Assembly (NCBI GenBank): GCA_024234735.1
Contig: JACKNV010000001.1
Span: 620,001 to 684,000 of the forward strand
Direction: 5' to 3'
Source of the DNA: Pseudomonadales bacterium
Lineage (GTDB): Bacteria; Pseudomonadota; Gammaproteobacteria; Pseudomonadales; Halieaceae
Length of the DNA: 64,000 nucleotides
Shown here: piece by piece, positions 18,407 to 26,833 of the stretch
How the letters are laid out: each line of letters starts with the position of its first letter
Position numbering within the stretch: the first letter of the stretch is position 1
Program-made: the position numbers and the translations under genes
Notes under the pieces: generated by a model
Database searches by the model: none
Seen by the model: the letters and a program-made list of their open reading frames with translations, nothing else
Told to the model about the DNA's origin: nothing

Positions 18407-18730
18407 ATGAAAGGAAGTATTTCAGACCTGATGCAGCAGGCGCAGAAAATGCAGGCCGATATGCAGAAGGCGCAGGAAGAACTGGCCAGGGCAGAGGTGC
18501 AGGGCGAGGCCGGCGCAGGCCTGGTCAAAGTGATTATGACCGGCCGTCATGACGTCAAGCGGGTGGCCATCGACGATGCCGTGCTCGGCGAGGACAAGGA
18601 GGTGCTGGAAGACCTGCTGGCCGCCGCCGTCAACGATGCTGTGCGCAAGGTCGAGGCCCACAATCGCGAGGCCATGTCCGGCCTGGCCTCTGGTCTCAAT
18701 CTGCCTGGCGGCTTCAAGCTGCCTTTCTGA
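18407..18730 (+). CDS. ybaB: YbaB/EbfC nucleoid-associated protein
   Basis: 107 residues, the usual size. The Gln/Met-rich N-terminal helix (LMQQAQKMQADMQKAQEEL), the central strands with VKVIMTGRHDVKRVAIDD and the Gly/Leu-rich tail are typical. The protein forms dimers that bind DNA without strong sequence preference. It starts 9 bases after dnaX and precedes recR, the conserved dnaX-ybaB-recR cluster. Confidence 0.95.
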   Translation: MKGSISDLMQQAQKMQADMQKAQEELARAEVQGEAGAGLVKVIMTGRHDVKRVAIDDAVLGEDKEVLEDLLAAAVNDAVRKVEAHNREAMSGLASGLNLPGGFKLPF

Positions 18731-18746
18731 GCAGCCGTTGGTCGGG

Positions 18747-19346
18747 ATGAAATTCAGTCCGTCACTGCAGGAACTGATCGAGGCGTTGCGCTGCCTACCG
18801 GGTGTGGGGCCCAAATCTGCCCAGCGCATGACCCTGCACCTGCTAGAGCGGGATCGCGACGGTGCCAGGGCGCTGGCCGCGGCCCTGGAGGCTGCCGTCG
18901 AGCGGGTCGACCACTGCCACCGGTGTCGCAATTTCACTGAACTGGACGTATGCGAAATCTGCGGCGACCCGCGGCGCGACGCCAGTGTGATCTGCGTGGT
19001 GGAAACGCCCGCCGACGTACTGGCCATCGAAGAGAGCGGCGGATTCCGGGGACACTATTTCGTACTGATGGGCCACCTGTCGCCGATCGACGGCATCGGG
19101 CCGGGGGAACTGGGCCTGGACCTCTTTCACCAGCGAGTTATCGACGAGGAAGTCAACGAGGTCATTCTCGCCACCAATCCCACGGTGGAGGGGGAGGCCA
19201 CGGCCTATTACCTTACCGACATGCTGCAGCGCGAGGGCGTCACCGTGTCCCGTATCGCCCACGGCGTGCCCCTGGGAGGGGAGCTGGAATACGTGGACGG
19301 TTCCACCCTGGCTCACGCCCTGTCCGGGCGCCGGCCGGTGAACTAG
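18747..19346 (+). CDS. recR: Recombination protein RecR
   Basis: 199 residues. N-terminal helix-hairpin-helix (LRCLPGVGPKSAQRM), a four-cysteine zinc finger (CHRCRNF...CEICGD), a Toprim domain (VICVVETPADVLAIE) and C-terminal ATNPTVEGEATAYYL. RecR works with RecO and RecF to load RecA at gaps. ATG 18747 gives the standard length and lies 17 bases after ybaB. Confidence 0.97.
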   Translation: MKFSPSLQELIEALRCLPGVGPKSAQRMTLHLLERDRDGARALAAALEAAVERVDHCHRCRNFTELDVCEICGDPRRDASVICVVETPADVLAIEESGGFRGHYFVLMGHLSPIDGIGPGELGLDLFHQRVIDEEVNEVILATNPTVEGEATAYYLTDMLQREGVTVSRIAHGVPLGGELEYVDGSTLAHALSGRRPVN

Positions 19347-19358
19347 GGGCCTCTGGTT

Positions 19359-20474
19359 ATGCGCTGGCAGTTGATAGCTTCCGATGCCGCCCTGCACGCC
19401 GCCCTGCAACAAGTGGCCGGCAGTGCCGAGGTGGCGGTGGATACCGAATTCATGCGGCGCAATACCTTTTTCCCCCAGGTGGCGCTGGTACAACTGTGTT
19501 TCGGCGATGAGGCCCTGCTGGTGGACCCGCTGGCCATAGCGGATCCCGCACCGCTGGCAGACCTGCTCGCCGACCCCGGGATCACCAAGGTACTGCATTC
19601 CGCCAGTGAGGACCTGGAAGTGTTCCAGCACTGGCTGGGGGTTTTACCGGAACCGCTGTTCGACACCCAGCGGGCCGCCGCGCTGCTGGATATCGGCTTC
19701 GGCCTCGGCTATGGCGCCCTGGTCAAGCAGCTGTGTGACGTGGAACTGGCCAAGGGGGAGACCCGCTCCGACTGGCTGCAGCGGCCGCTCAGCGAGTCGC
19801 AGTGCGAGTATGCCGCCCAGGATGTCGCCTGGCTGCTGCCAATATGGAAGCACCTGCATCAGCAGTGCCTGGCGCAGGGCAAGGAGGCCTGGGTGCTGGC
19901 CGACGGGCGCGATACGCTCGCCACCTATCGGAGCGGCGACGCGGATCTGCTGAAGCGCATCAAGAACGCCTGGAAGCTCGATCGCCGTCAGCTCGCTGCC
20001 CTGCAGGCACTCTGCGACTGGCGCGAGCAAACGGCCCGCCAGCGCGACAAACCCCGGCGCTGGGTCCTCGACGATTCCGCCTGCCTGCAGCTGGCGCAGC
20101 AGCAACCGGGCAACATGGTTGAGCTAAAGGCCAGGGTGGAATTGCCGGCCGCGATCCTGCGGCGCGACGGTGAGGCCCTCCTGGCTATCCTGGCGGCACA
20201 GCGCGGGCTACCGGAGGCGAATTTGCCATCGCGTCTGCCAGCCCCCCTCACGGCCCCGCAGCGCCAGCAGCTGAAACAGCTCAAGGCCCGCCTGCGCGAC
20301 ATCGCCGCGCACCTGGAGGCGGCGCCGGAGGCGCTGTTACAGGGCCGGGACTGTGAATTGTTGCTGCGGGAATCCTGTGGTGAAGCCGTGCAGCCACCGC
20401 TGCACTGGCAGGGGTGGCGGCGGGAACTGGTGCTCGAGCCGCTGCGCTCCGGCCTGGCGCGCGCCAGCTCATGA
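19359..20474 (+). CDS. rnd: Ribonuclease D
   Basis: 371 residues. Conserved 3'-5' exonuclease motifs of the DEDD family: VAVDTEFMRRNTFFPQ near residue 28, LHSASEDLEVF near 80, and YAAQDVAWLLPIW near 150. HRDC domains follow (WKLDRRQLAALQALCDWRE). RNase D trims tRNA and other stable RNA 3' ends. AGGGGC lies about 9 bases before the ATG. Its stop overlaps the next start in an ATGA junction. Confidence 0.95.
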   Translation: MRWQLIASDAALHAALQQVAGSAEVAVDTEFMRRNTFFPQVALVQLCFGDEALLVDPLAIADPAPLADLLADPGITKVLHSASEDLEVFQHWLGVLPEPLFDTQRAAALLDIGFGLGYGALVKQLCDVELAKGETRSDWLQRPLSESQCEYAAQDVAWLLPIWKHLHQQCLAQGKEAWVLADGRDTLATYRSGDADLLKRIKNAWKLDRRQLAALQALCDWREQTARQRDKPRRWVLDDSACLQLAQQQPGNMVELKARVELPAAILRRDGEALLAILAAQRGLPEANLPSRLPAPLTAPQRQQLKQLKARLRDIAAHLEAAPEALLQGRDCELLLRESCGEAVQPPLHWQGWRRELVLEPLRSGLARASS

Positions 20475-20743
20475 AGCGCCTGGTACAGATTTACCGCAGT
20501 CCGCGCAAAGCCGAGATGTACCTCTATGTGGACAAGGAGCGGGCACTACAGGACGTGCCCGAGAGCCTGCTGGCTGGCTTTGGCGAACCGCAGCCAGTGA
20601 TGAGTTTGATGCTGGAGGCAGGGCGCAAGCTGGCCCGGGCCGACGCGGCGCAGGTGCTTGCCCAGATCAGCGAGCAGGGCTTCTACCTGCAGATGCCTCC
20701 CAGTGCGATTGGGCCCCGCAACGACGGGGGCGCGGATGGCTGA
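20471..20743 (+). CDS. YcgL-family protein
   Basis: 90 residues matching the YcgL (DUF709) family: MKRLVQIYRSPRKAEMYLYV start, a central VPESLLAGFGEP and C-terminal GFYLQMPP. The family's function is unknown. ATG 20471 is chosen because it matches the family start and overlaps the rnd stop (ATGA). The 3' end overlaps the next gene by 8 bases. Confidence 0.92.
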   Translation: MKRLVQIYRSPRKAEMYLYVDKERALQDVPESLLAGFGEPQPVMSLMLEAGRKLARADAAQVLAQISEQGFYLQMPPSAIGPRNDGGADG

Positions 20744-21173
20744 GTGGTGGAACGAGACGCCGCTGGACGAACTCAGTGGCGAGCAGTGGGAAGCGCTGTG
20801 CGATGGTTGCGCCCGCTGCTGCCTGCACAAGCTGGAGGACGAGGACGACGGTGAGGTCGTCTACACCGGGGTCAGGTGCCGCTACCTGGACGAGGCGAGC
20901 TGTCGGTGCAGCGACTACGCCAACCGCTCCCGGCTGGTGGAAAACTGTATTCACCTGGAAGCTGCCAGCGTTGCCGCGCTGGACTGGCTGCCGGTAACCT
21001 GTGCCTACCGCATGCGGGCCAACGGCCAGGCGCTGGCGGCATGGCACCCGCTGGTCAGCGGCGATCCGGATTCCGTGCACCGCGCCGGTATATCGATCCG
21101 CGGCCGCTGCATCTCCGACGAGTTCGTGCACCCCGACGGCTACGACGAGCATATTATCCACTGGGTCGAATAG
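20736..21173 (+). CDS. YcgN-family cysteine-cluster protein
   Basis: 145 residues of the YcgN/UPF0260 family. Conserved cysteines in CDGCARCCLHK, CRYLD...CRCSDY and LPVTCAYRM suggest a metal or iron-sulfur site. The function is unknown. ATG 20736 gives the family start MAEWWNETPLDEL and overlaps the YcgL gene, so both are likely co-translated with rnd. Confidence 0.92.
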   Translation: MAEWWNETPLDELSGEQWEALCDGCARCCLHKLEDEDDGEVVYTGVRCRYLDEASCRCSDYANRSRLVENCIHLEAASVAALDWLPVTCAYRMRANGQALAAWHPLVSGDPDSVHRAGISIRGRCISDEFVHPDGYDEHIIHWVE

Positions 21174-21182
21174 GAGATTACT

Positions 21183-21518
21183 GTGTTAGACGAAACTTCC
21201 TACATGGCGGGGCTGTACGCCTATGTCGGCGCCGGGCTGGCCATTTCCATGCTGCTGGCCCTGTGGTTGCGCAGGTACTGGCGCGCCGGCACGGTTGCCC
21301 TAGTGGTTCTGCCGGCGGCCGCCCTCCTGCTGACCCCGGCGTATCCCCGGGAAGGGGTGACGACCATGGCCCCGGCACTGATCGTGGCCGTTTTCCAGGT
21401 GGCCACCGAGGGCCTGGAAGGGGCCATGCACGCCCTGCGTCCGCTGGCTCTGACCGTCGGTGTCGCGTTCGCGCTGGCCCTGCTGTTGCGCCTGAGTGTC
21501 CTCCGCCGCGCTTCTTGA
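21183..21518 (+). CDS. Small hydrophobic membrane protein
   Basis: 111 residues starting at GTG 21183, with AGGAG 6 bases upstream. Three to four hydrophobic segments (about residues 9-27, 34-50, 60-75 and 85-105) with Arg residues at loop positions. No family recognised. It sits 9 bases after the YcgN gene and may belong to the same transcript; nothing in the context indicates a role. Confidence 0.75.
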   Translation: MLDETSYMAGLYAYVGAGLAISMLLALWLRRYWRAGTVALVVLPAAALLLTPAYPREGVTTMAPALIVAVFQVATEGLEGAMHALRPLALTVGVAFALALLLRLSVLRRAS

Positions 21519-21581
21519 TTAGGTTGGAGCCAGTCGGTAACCTGTCCCGCTTTCACCCCGAAACAGAGCGATATACAGACT

Positions 21582-22427
21582 ATGAAATTTGAAGGAACAG
21601 AGCGATATGTAGCTACCGACGACCTGCGGATGGCGGTCAACGCCGCGGTCAGCCTGGAACGCCCCCTACTGATCAAGGGCGAGCCGGGTACCGGCAAGAC
21701 CATGCTGGCGGAAGAGGTGGCCCTGGGCCTGGGCAAGCGTCTGATACAGTGGCACATCAAGTCCACCACCAAGGCCCAGCAGGGTCTCTACGAGTACGAC
21801 GCCGTCTCGCGCCTGCGCGACTCCCAACTCGGGGACGAGAAAGTGCACGATATCGCCAACTATATCAAGAAGGGCAAATTGTGGGAGGCGTTCGAGTCGG
21901 AAGAGCAGGTGGTGCTGCTGATCGACGAGGTGGACAAGGCCGATATCGAGTTTCCCAACGACCTGCTGGTAGAACTGGATCGCATGGAATTCTTTGTCTA
22001 CGAGACCGGCCAGACCATCAGGGCCAGGCACCGGCCCATCATCATCATCACCAGCAACAACGAGAAGGAACTGCCCGACGCCTTCCTGCGTCGCTGTTTC
22101 TTCCATTTCATCAATTTTCCCGACCGGGATACCATGCGCGAAATCGTCGCGGTGCATTATCCTGACATCGCCAGGGAACTGGTACAGGAGGCCATGGAGG
22201 TATTTTTCGATGTGCGTTCCATTCCGGGGCTGAAAAAGAAACCCTCGACGTCCGAGTTGATCGACTGGCTGAAACTGCTCATGGCGGACGATATTCCCGA
22301 TGCCATTCTCAAGGACCGCGACCAGACCAAGGCGATACCGCCGCTGTACGGTGCGCTGCTGAAAAACGAGCAGGACGTGCACTTGCTGGAGCGCCTGGCC
22401 TTCATGCATCGGCGGGAGTCCAGGTAG
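21582..22427 (+). CDS. MoxR-family AAA+ ATPase
   Basis: 281 residues. Walker A GEPGTGKT near residue 32, Walker B LLIDEVDKAD near 110, sensor 1 IIITSNNEKELPDAFLRR near 150. This is the MoxR/CoxD-like branch. Such ATPases usually act as chaperones together with a von Willebrand factor A (VWA) protein, and the next gene (5 bases on) encodes one. No carbon monoxide dehydrogenase or methanol dehydrogenase genes are nearby, so the client is unknown. Confidence 0.9.
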   Translation: MKFEGTERYVATDDLRMAVNAAVSLERPLLIKGEPGTGKTMLAEEVALGLGKRLIQWHIKSTTKAQQGLYEYDAVSRLRDSQLGDEKVHDIANYIKKGKLWEAFESEEQVVLLIDEVDKADIEFPNDLLVELDRMEFFVYETGQTIRARHRPIIIITSNNEKELPDAFLRRCFFHFINFPDRDTMREIVAVHYPDIARELVQEAMEVFFDVRSIPGLKKKPSTSELIDWLKLLMADDIPDAILKDRDQTKAIPPLYGALLKNEQDVHLLERLAFMHRRESR

Positions 22428-22432
22428 GCGCC

Positions 22433-23608
22433 ATGTTGATCAACTTTTTCCATGGTCTGAGAGACGCGGGAGTGCCGGTTACCACCCGGGAGTTGCTGGA
22501 CCTGCTGGAAGGGCTGAACCGGCATATCGTGTTTGCCGACATGGATGAGTTCTACTATTTCAGTCGCTCCTGCATGGTCAAGGACGAAAAGTATTTCGAT
22601 CGCTTCGACCGGGCTTTCGGCCTGCATTTCCAGGATCTGGAGGCGCTGGACGACGTGATCGAGGCGCTGATCCCCGATGACTGGCTGCGCTCGGAATTCA
22701 TGAAGAACCTGTCCGAGGAGGACAAGGCCAAGATCGAGTCCCTGGGTGGGCTCGAGAAACTCATCGAGGAGTTCAAGAAACGGCTGGAAGAGCAGAAAAA
22801 GCGCCACCAGGGCGGCAACAAGTGGATAGGCACCGGCGGCACTTCACCGTTTGGCCAGGAGGGCTATCACCCTGAGGGTATCCGCGTCGGGCCCAATGGC
22901 CGCAATAAGAAGGCGGTGAAAGTATGGGAGAAACGCGAGTACAAAAACCTGGACGACAGTGTTGAGCTGGGTACCCGAAATATCAAGGTCGCCATGCGCC
23001 GCTTGCGCAAATTCGCCCGCACCGGCGCCGCCGAGGAACTGGACCTGGATGACACCATCAGTTCCACCGCCCGCAACGCCGGCCTGCTCGATATCAAGAT
23101 GGTGCCGGAGCGGCACAACGCGGTGAAGGTGCTGCTGTTTTTCGATGTCGGCGGCTCCATGGACCCTCATGTCAGGGTGTGCGAGGAGTTGTTCTCCGCC
23201 GCGCGCACCGAGTTCAAGCACATGGAGTATTTCTACTTCCACAACTTTCTTTACGAAAGCGTGTGGAAGAACAATTTCCGTCGCCACAGTGAACGCACGC
23301 CGCTGCTCGACGTCCTGCACAAGTACAGCCACGACTACAAGGTGATCTTTGTCGGCGATGCCGCCATGTCACCCTATGAGATCCTGCAGCCCGGCGGCTC
23401 GGTGGAACACTGGAACGAGGAATCGGGGGAGCTGTGGATGCGGCGACTGCAGGAAGTATACGACAAGGTCATCTGGATCAACCCGTTGCCGGAGGACGAG
23501 TGGCAGTACACCCAGTCCGTCGCCATTACCCACAAACTCATGGACGGCCACATGTACCCGCTGACTCTCAAGGGCCTGGAAGAGGGCATGTCCTACCTGT
23601 CCAAGTGA
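22433..23608 (+). CDS. VWA-domain protein, CoxE-like
   Basis: 391 residues. The N-terminal half is helical and charged, with a Lys/Glu coiled region (residues 95-125). The C-terminal half holds a VWA-type metal site DVGGSMD (DxGxS) and a later GDAAMSPYE. This is the CoxE-like partner of the preceding MoxR ATPase; such pairs typically insert metals or remodel oxidoreductases. The 3' end overlaps the convergent methyltransferase gene by 16 bases. Confidence 0.88.
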   Translation: MLINFFHGLRDAGVPVTTRELLDLLEGLNRHIVFADMDEFYYFSRSCMVKDEKYFDRFDRAFGLHFQDLEALDDVIEALIPDDWLRSEFMKNLSEEDKAKIESLGGLEKLIEEFKKRLEEQKKRHQGGNKWIGTGGTSPFGQEGYHPEGIRVGPNGRNKKAVKVWEKREYKNLDDSVELGTRNIKVAMRRLRKFARTGAAEELDLDDTISSTARNAGLLDIKMVPERHNAVKVLLFFDVGGSMDPHVRVCEELFSAARTEFKHMEYFYFHNFLYESVWKNNFRRHSERTPLLDVLHKYSHDYKVIFVGDAAMSPYEILQPGGSVEHWNEESGELWMRRLQEVYDKVIWINPLPEDEWQYTQSVAITHKLMDGHMYPLTLKGLEEGMSYLSK

Positions 23609-24402
23609 GCCCCCCGCAGCGCGCCGGCATAGGCGATCAGGGAGGCTGTCACCGCCACGTTCAGTGATTCCACGCCATTGGCCATGGGAATGGACAATGA
23701 GGTGTCCGCCAGTGCCCGCACCGCCGGGCTGACCCCCTCGGTTTCATTGCCCAGCACGAAAACGCAGCTGCCGCCGGGCCGGTAGTCGAACAGGGACTGG
23801 CTGCCGTCGGCCGCCAGCACGCAGATGGCCGCGCCGGCAGAGGTACAGGCCTGCAGGGCCGCCGGCAGGTCGGCGCAGATGACCAGGGGCGCGCGGTACA
23901 GGGTACCGGCGCTGGCCTTGATGACCAGCGGGCCCAGTGCCGCATTGCCACGGCGCGACCAGATGATGGCGTCGATGCCACCGGCGGTTGCCGAGCGAAC
24001 CAGCATGCCCAGGTTGGCGGGATTGCTGATGCCGTCCAGCGCCAGCAGGCGTTGTCCCTGGTCCCGTCGCAGGGTGGGCAGAATGTCTTCCAGGGTGCGA
24101 AAAGCCGGACAGGCGACATCCACCGCCACCCCCTGGTCCTGCTTGCCGTTTCTGGACAGTCTGGCCAGTTCGGCGCGACTGTGCAGCCGCACCGGTACGC
24201 CGCGCTGTTCGGCCTGGCGGCGCAGGTCGGCGATGATGCCACCCTCCCGGTTGTTGTCCGCAAGGTGCAGTGCGTGACACTGCAAAGCGGGGTCGCGGAG
24301 CACTTCCAGGGCTGGCTTGCGGCCATACACCGTGAGCATCCTGCTGAAGTGGGCCTTGCGGGCCCGGTATGCGGCGCTGTCGCCCATGGTGTCGCCGGGC
24401 AT
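23593..24402 (-). CDS. SpoU/TrmH-family RNA 2'-O-methyltransferase
   Basis: 269 residues. An N-terminal substrate-binding segment (VYGRKPALEVL) precedes the knotted methyltransferase fold, with motif 1 LDGISNPANLGMLVRSA, motif 2 FVLGNETEGVSPAV and motif 3 IPMANGVESLNVAVTAS. It methylates ribose in tRNA or rRNA; RlmB is the nearest familiar relative, but the exact target cannot be fixed. ATG 24402 and ATG 24387 are both possible starts, neither with a strong ribosome binding site. It is translated just after the IclR gene. Confidence 0.88.
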   Translation of the reverse strand: MPGDTMGDSAAYRARKAHFSRMLTVYGRKPALEVLRDPALQCHALHLADNNREGGIIADLRRQAEQRGVPVRLHSRAELARLSRNGKQDQGVAVDVACPAFRTLEDILPTLRRDQGQRLLALDGISNPANLGMLVRSATAGGIDAIIWSRRGNAALGPLVIKASAGTLYRAPLVICADLPAALQACTSAGAAICVLAADGSQSLFDYRPGGSCVFVLGNETEGVSPAVRALADTSLSIPMANGVESLNVAVTASLIAYAGALRGAHLDR

Positions 24403-24405
24403 TTG

Positions 24406-25311
24406 TCAGGCGACGGTTTCGCGCCCACTGGCCAGGCGTTTCACCCGGTCGGCGGACTGTATCATCCGCGCCGCGATCTCCTCGATCTGCGCGCCGGTGA
24501 TGGGCTGGTGCATGGAGCCGGCGACGAAGCACATCACCGGCACATCCTTGAGTATGATGACTGGCACCGCAATCATGCTGACGTCGTAGCGGGCCTTGGG
24601 GTCTATGCGGTCCAGGTGATAGTGCTCGTCGCACAAATCGTACTGGAACTGGTTGGCGGCGGCTTCCAGCGCATCTAGGCTCCAGGCGTTGTGGATACGA
24701 TTCAACTCGGCGGTCAGTCTCTCCTCGGCTTTGGTTTTCAGGGTGACTTCATACCCCCGGGCGCGAATGCCGATGGCGGCTACCCGCAGCTTCTGGTCGA
24801 GCTTTTCATCGTAGCCGCCGCGCGCCTCGTGGGCCCGGCTCAACCAGGCCTCCAGGTGTCGGGCAGGCGAAAAGGAGGCAAAGCAGGCGGCCACCGGCGC
24901 GGTGTTGGGTAGTCGCAAGCCCAGTTGGAACGAATCCAGCAGGGGCGTGGCGTTGCCATACAGGGCGAGTAGAACCTGGTGAAGCTTGGAGCGCCCCGTT
25001 ACCGCGAATCCCACTGGGAGTTCGGCCTGCAGGGCCTCCAGCTCGGGGCGCGCATATTCCAGCACGGGGAACTGGGCGAACGCCGCGTTGCCCGCGGCGA
25101 TAATGGAAGGCCCCAGGCGATAGGCTTTGGTCTGCGGGTGCTGCACCAGGAAGCCGTAATTGGCCATGGTGGTGAGAATGGCGTGACAGGTCGCCTTGTT
25201 GAGATTGAGGCGCCGGGTCATTTCGGTCAGACCGAAAGCCTGGGTGGGGTTGGCCATGAGCAGGTCAATGATGGCCAGCGCCCGTGCGGTGGGTTGCGAA
25301 AAAAGTGCCAC
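24406..25311 (-). CDS. IclR-family transcriptional regulator
   Basis: 301 residues. N-terminal winged helix-turn-helix (LTEMTRRLNLNKATCHAILTT) and a C-terminal ligand-binding domain. It is followed at once by the methyltransferase gene and is divergent from the glutaredoxin-like gene. The effector is unknown. A 20-bp palindrome at 25388-25407 in the divergent region is a candidate operator. Confidence 0.88.
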   Translation of the reverse strand: MALFSQPTARALAIIDLLMANPTQAFGLTEMTRRLNLNKATCHAILTTMANYGFLVQHPQTKAYRLGPSIIAAGNAAFAQFPVLEYARPELEALQAELPVGFAVTGRSKLHQVLLALYGNATPLLDSFQLGLRLPNTAPVAACFASFSPARHLEAWLSRAHEARGGYDEKLDQKLRVAAIGIRARGYEVTLKTKAEERLTAELNRIHNAWSLDALEAAANQFQYDLCDEHYHLDRIDPKARYDVSMIAVPVIILKDVPVMCFVAGSMHQPITGAQIEEIAARMIQSADRVKRLASGRETVA

Positions 25312-25387
25312 TGAGTTACTCCACTGACGTCCCGAATGGCTGGCCAGGGTAGGCCTGATCGTTCGGGGCGGGTATAATTTATTGTAC

Positions 25388-25407
25388 CTGGCGTATAGTA
25401 ACGCCAG
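25388..25407. promoter_or_regulatory. Palindrome in iclR-type/glutaredoxin divergent region
   Basis: Perfect 7-bp inverted arms CTGGCGT/ACGCCAG around ATAGTA, just downstream of a TATAAT at 25373-25378 on the plus strand. Its position suits an operator for the IclR-type regulator or control of the plus-strand gene. Confidence 0.4.
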
Positions 25408-25460
25408 CCGCGAGAGCAGTTCAAGCGCGGGCTATGGTTGGCAGGAAAAAGGTTATCGGT

Positions 25461-25721
25461 ATGGAAGAAATCCGCTCTGCCCGGGGGCGCTACACGCTTT
25501 ATGGCACCTCGGCCTGCCACCTGTGTGAGCTTGCCCAGGAGATGTTGCAGCAGTTGGCCCAGGTCGCTCCGGGGTTTGTGTATTCAGCGGTGGACATCAG
25601 CGACTCGGAGGAGCTGTTCCAGCGCTATGGGCTGCGCATTCCGGTGCTGACCGACCAGCGGGGCCGGGAACTGGACTGGCCCTTCACCCCAGACCAGCTG
25701 TGGGCCTTTTACCGGAGCTAG
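25461..25721 (+). CDS. Glutaredoxin-like (DUF836) protein
   Basis: 86 residues from ATG 25461, or 95 from ATG 25434. A thioredoxin fold with the redox pair in SACHLCELA (CxxC), and a cis-Pro region LRIPVLTDQRG. The short DUF836 glutaredoxin family is the best fit. The substrate is unknown. The 3' end overlaps the convergent universal stress gene by 4 bases. Confidence 0.85.
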   Translation: MEEIRSARGRYTLYGTSACHLCELAQEMLQQLAQVAPGFVYSAVDISDSEELFQRYGLRIPVLTDQRGRELDWPFTPDQLWAFYRS

Positions 25722-26158
25722 TCCTTGCCCCCCACCCGCACCGCCAGTACATCGCGCTTGGCGCCGTGCACCACGCCATTTGCAGTAGACCCCATCAGCA
25801 GTGCCAGGCCGTGGCGCCCATGGCTGCCCACTACGATCAGGTCGGCGTCCAACTCGGTGGCCAGGGCGTGGATTTCCACTTCTGGCCGCCCCATGACCAG
25901 GTGGCGGTGCGTGGAATCGACGCTGTTGGCCGCCGCAAAGCGTTCCAGTTGCTGGCTGGCCTGCTGGTAGATCTCGTCCTGTATCCCGGAAAAATCCATG
26001 GGAATATCGCCCCCATAGGCAAAGCTCAACGGTTCGATGACATGGATGAGGTGTAATTCGGCTGCCGTGCTGCCGGCGACAGAGCGTGCCCGCTGGAATA
26101 TCATGGCGGAATCCTCGCTCAGGTCTATGGCCACGAGAATTTTCTGGTAGTCGGACAT
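25718..26158 (-). CDS. Universal stress protein (UspA family)
   Basis: 146 residues. ILVAIDLSEDS at the N-terminus and the nucleotide-binding VVGSHGRHGLALLMGSTANGVVH at the C-terminus fit the ATP-binding class of UspA proteins. GGAG lies 7 bases before the ATG. It is divergent from the next gene across 118 bases. Confidence 0.93.
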   Translation of the reverse strand: MSDYQKILVAIDLSEDSAMIFQRARSVAGSTAAELHLIHVIEPLSFAYGGDIPMDFSGIQDEIYQQASQQLERFAAANSVDSTHRHLVMGRPEVEIHALATELDADLIVVGSHGRHGLALLMGSTANGVVHGAKRDVLAVRVGGKD

Positions 26159-26276
26159 GTTCTTACTCCACGTCAGGTGAAAACATCTGGCGCATTTATA
26201 GCATAGAATGCCGCCGGGGTAATCTCATGGCGGGGAGGGCGCGGCGGCCCGCGGATAACACCAGGAGGCAGCAACA

Positions 26277-26723
26277 ATGGAGCTGAAATATCTGCTGATA
26301 GTGTTCGTCATCGCCCTGGCGTTGGCGCCCCTGTCGCATTTCGTGCCCAGCAAGCGCCAGCGTCACATAGCCCGTTTGCGCGAATATGCCGCAGTACACG
26401 GATTGTTCGTGGAATTTCGCAGCCTGCCCGGCACTGCGCGGGAGCGCGCGGACGGCCATACGATCTACTACGGGAAGCGCCTGCCGGCCTCCCGTGCCAG
26501 GGAGGCCAGCCACCGGGCCTGGCTGCGCGATGGCTCCGCCTGGCGGGCCCTGGAGCGGCGCGGTGAAGTGCCCGCGGTGCTGCACCAATTCCCCCCGCAG
26601 ATACTGGCCGCGAGTGCCGATGAACACAGCTGTGGCGTCTACTGGCAGGAGTCTGGCGAGGTGGAGATCGTGGAACAGATCAGGCAGGTTCTGGAAGCCT
26701 GGTCGGCACAATTGCGGAACTAG
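26277..26723 (+). CDS. Hypothetical membrane-anchored protein
   Basis: 148 residues with a strong AGGAGG 8 bases before the ATG. One N-terminal hydrophobic helix (residues 5-22) is followed by a basic segment KRQRHIARLREYA and a soluble domain. Topology suggests one membrane pass with the domain in the cytoplasm. No family assigned. It lies upstream of topA, which has its own promoter. Confidence 0.7.
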   Translation: MELKYLLIVFVIALALAPLSHFVPSKRQRHIARLREYAAVHGLFVEFRSLPGTARERADGHTIYYGKRLPASRAREASHRAWLRDGSAWRALERRGEVPAVLHQFPPQILAASADEHSCGVYWQESGEVEIVEQIRQVLEAWSAQLRN

Positions 26724-26738
26724 ATTCCGGGAATTCGC

Positions 26739-26767
26739 TTGACCCATCCGGGCAGGGGACTTATATA
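26739..26767 (+). promoter_or_regulatory. Candidate sigma-70 promoter for topA
   Basis: TTGACC at 26739 and TATATA at 26762 with a 17-base spacer, giving a leader of about 60 bases before topA. Confidence 0.65.
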
Positions 26768-26833
26768 TGCCACCTTTTCACTGGCCGCGAGCGCCGGTCC
26801 ATTCACCGGGCCGGCAGGACAGTACAGGAGTTT

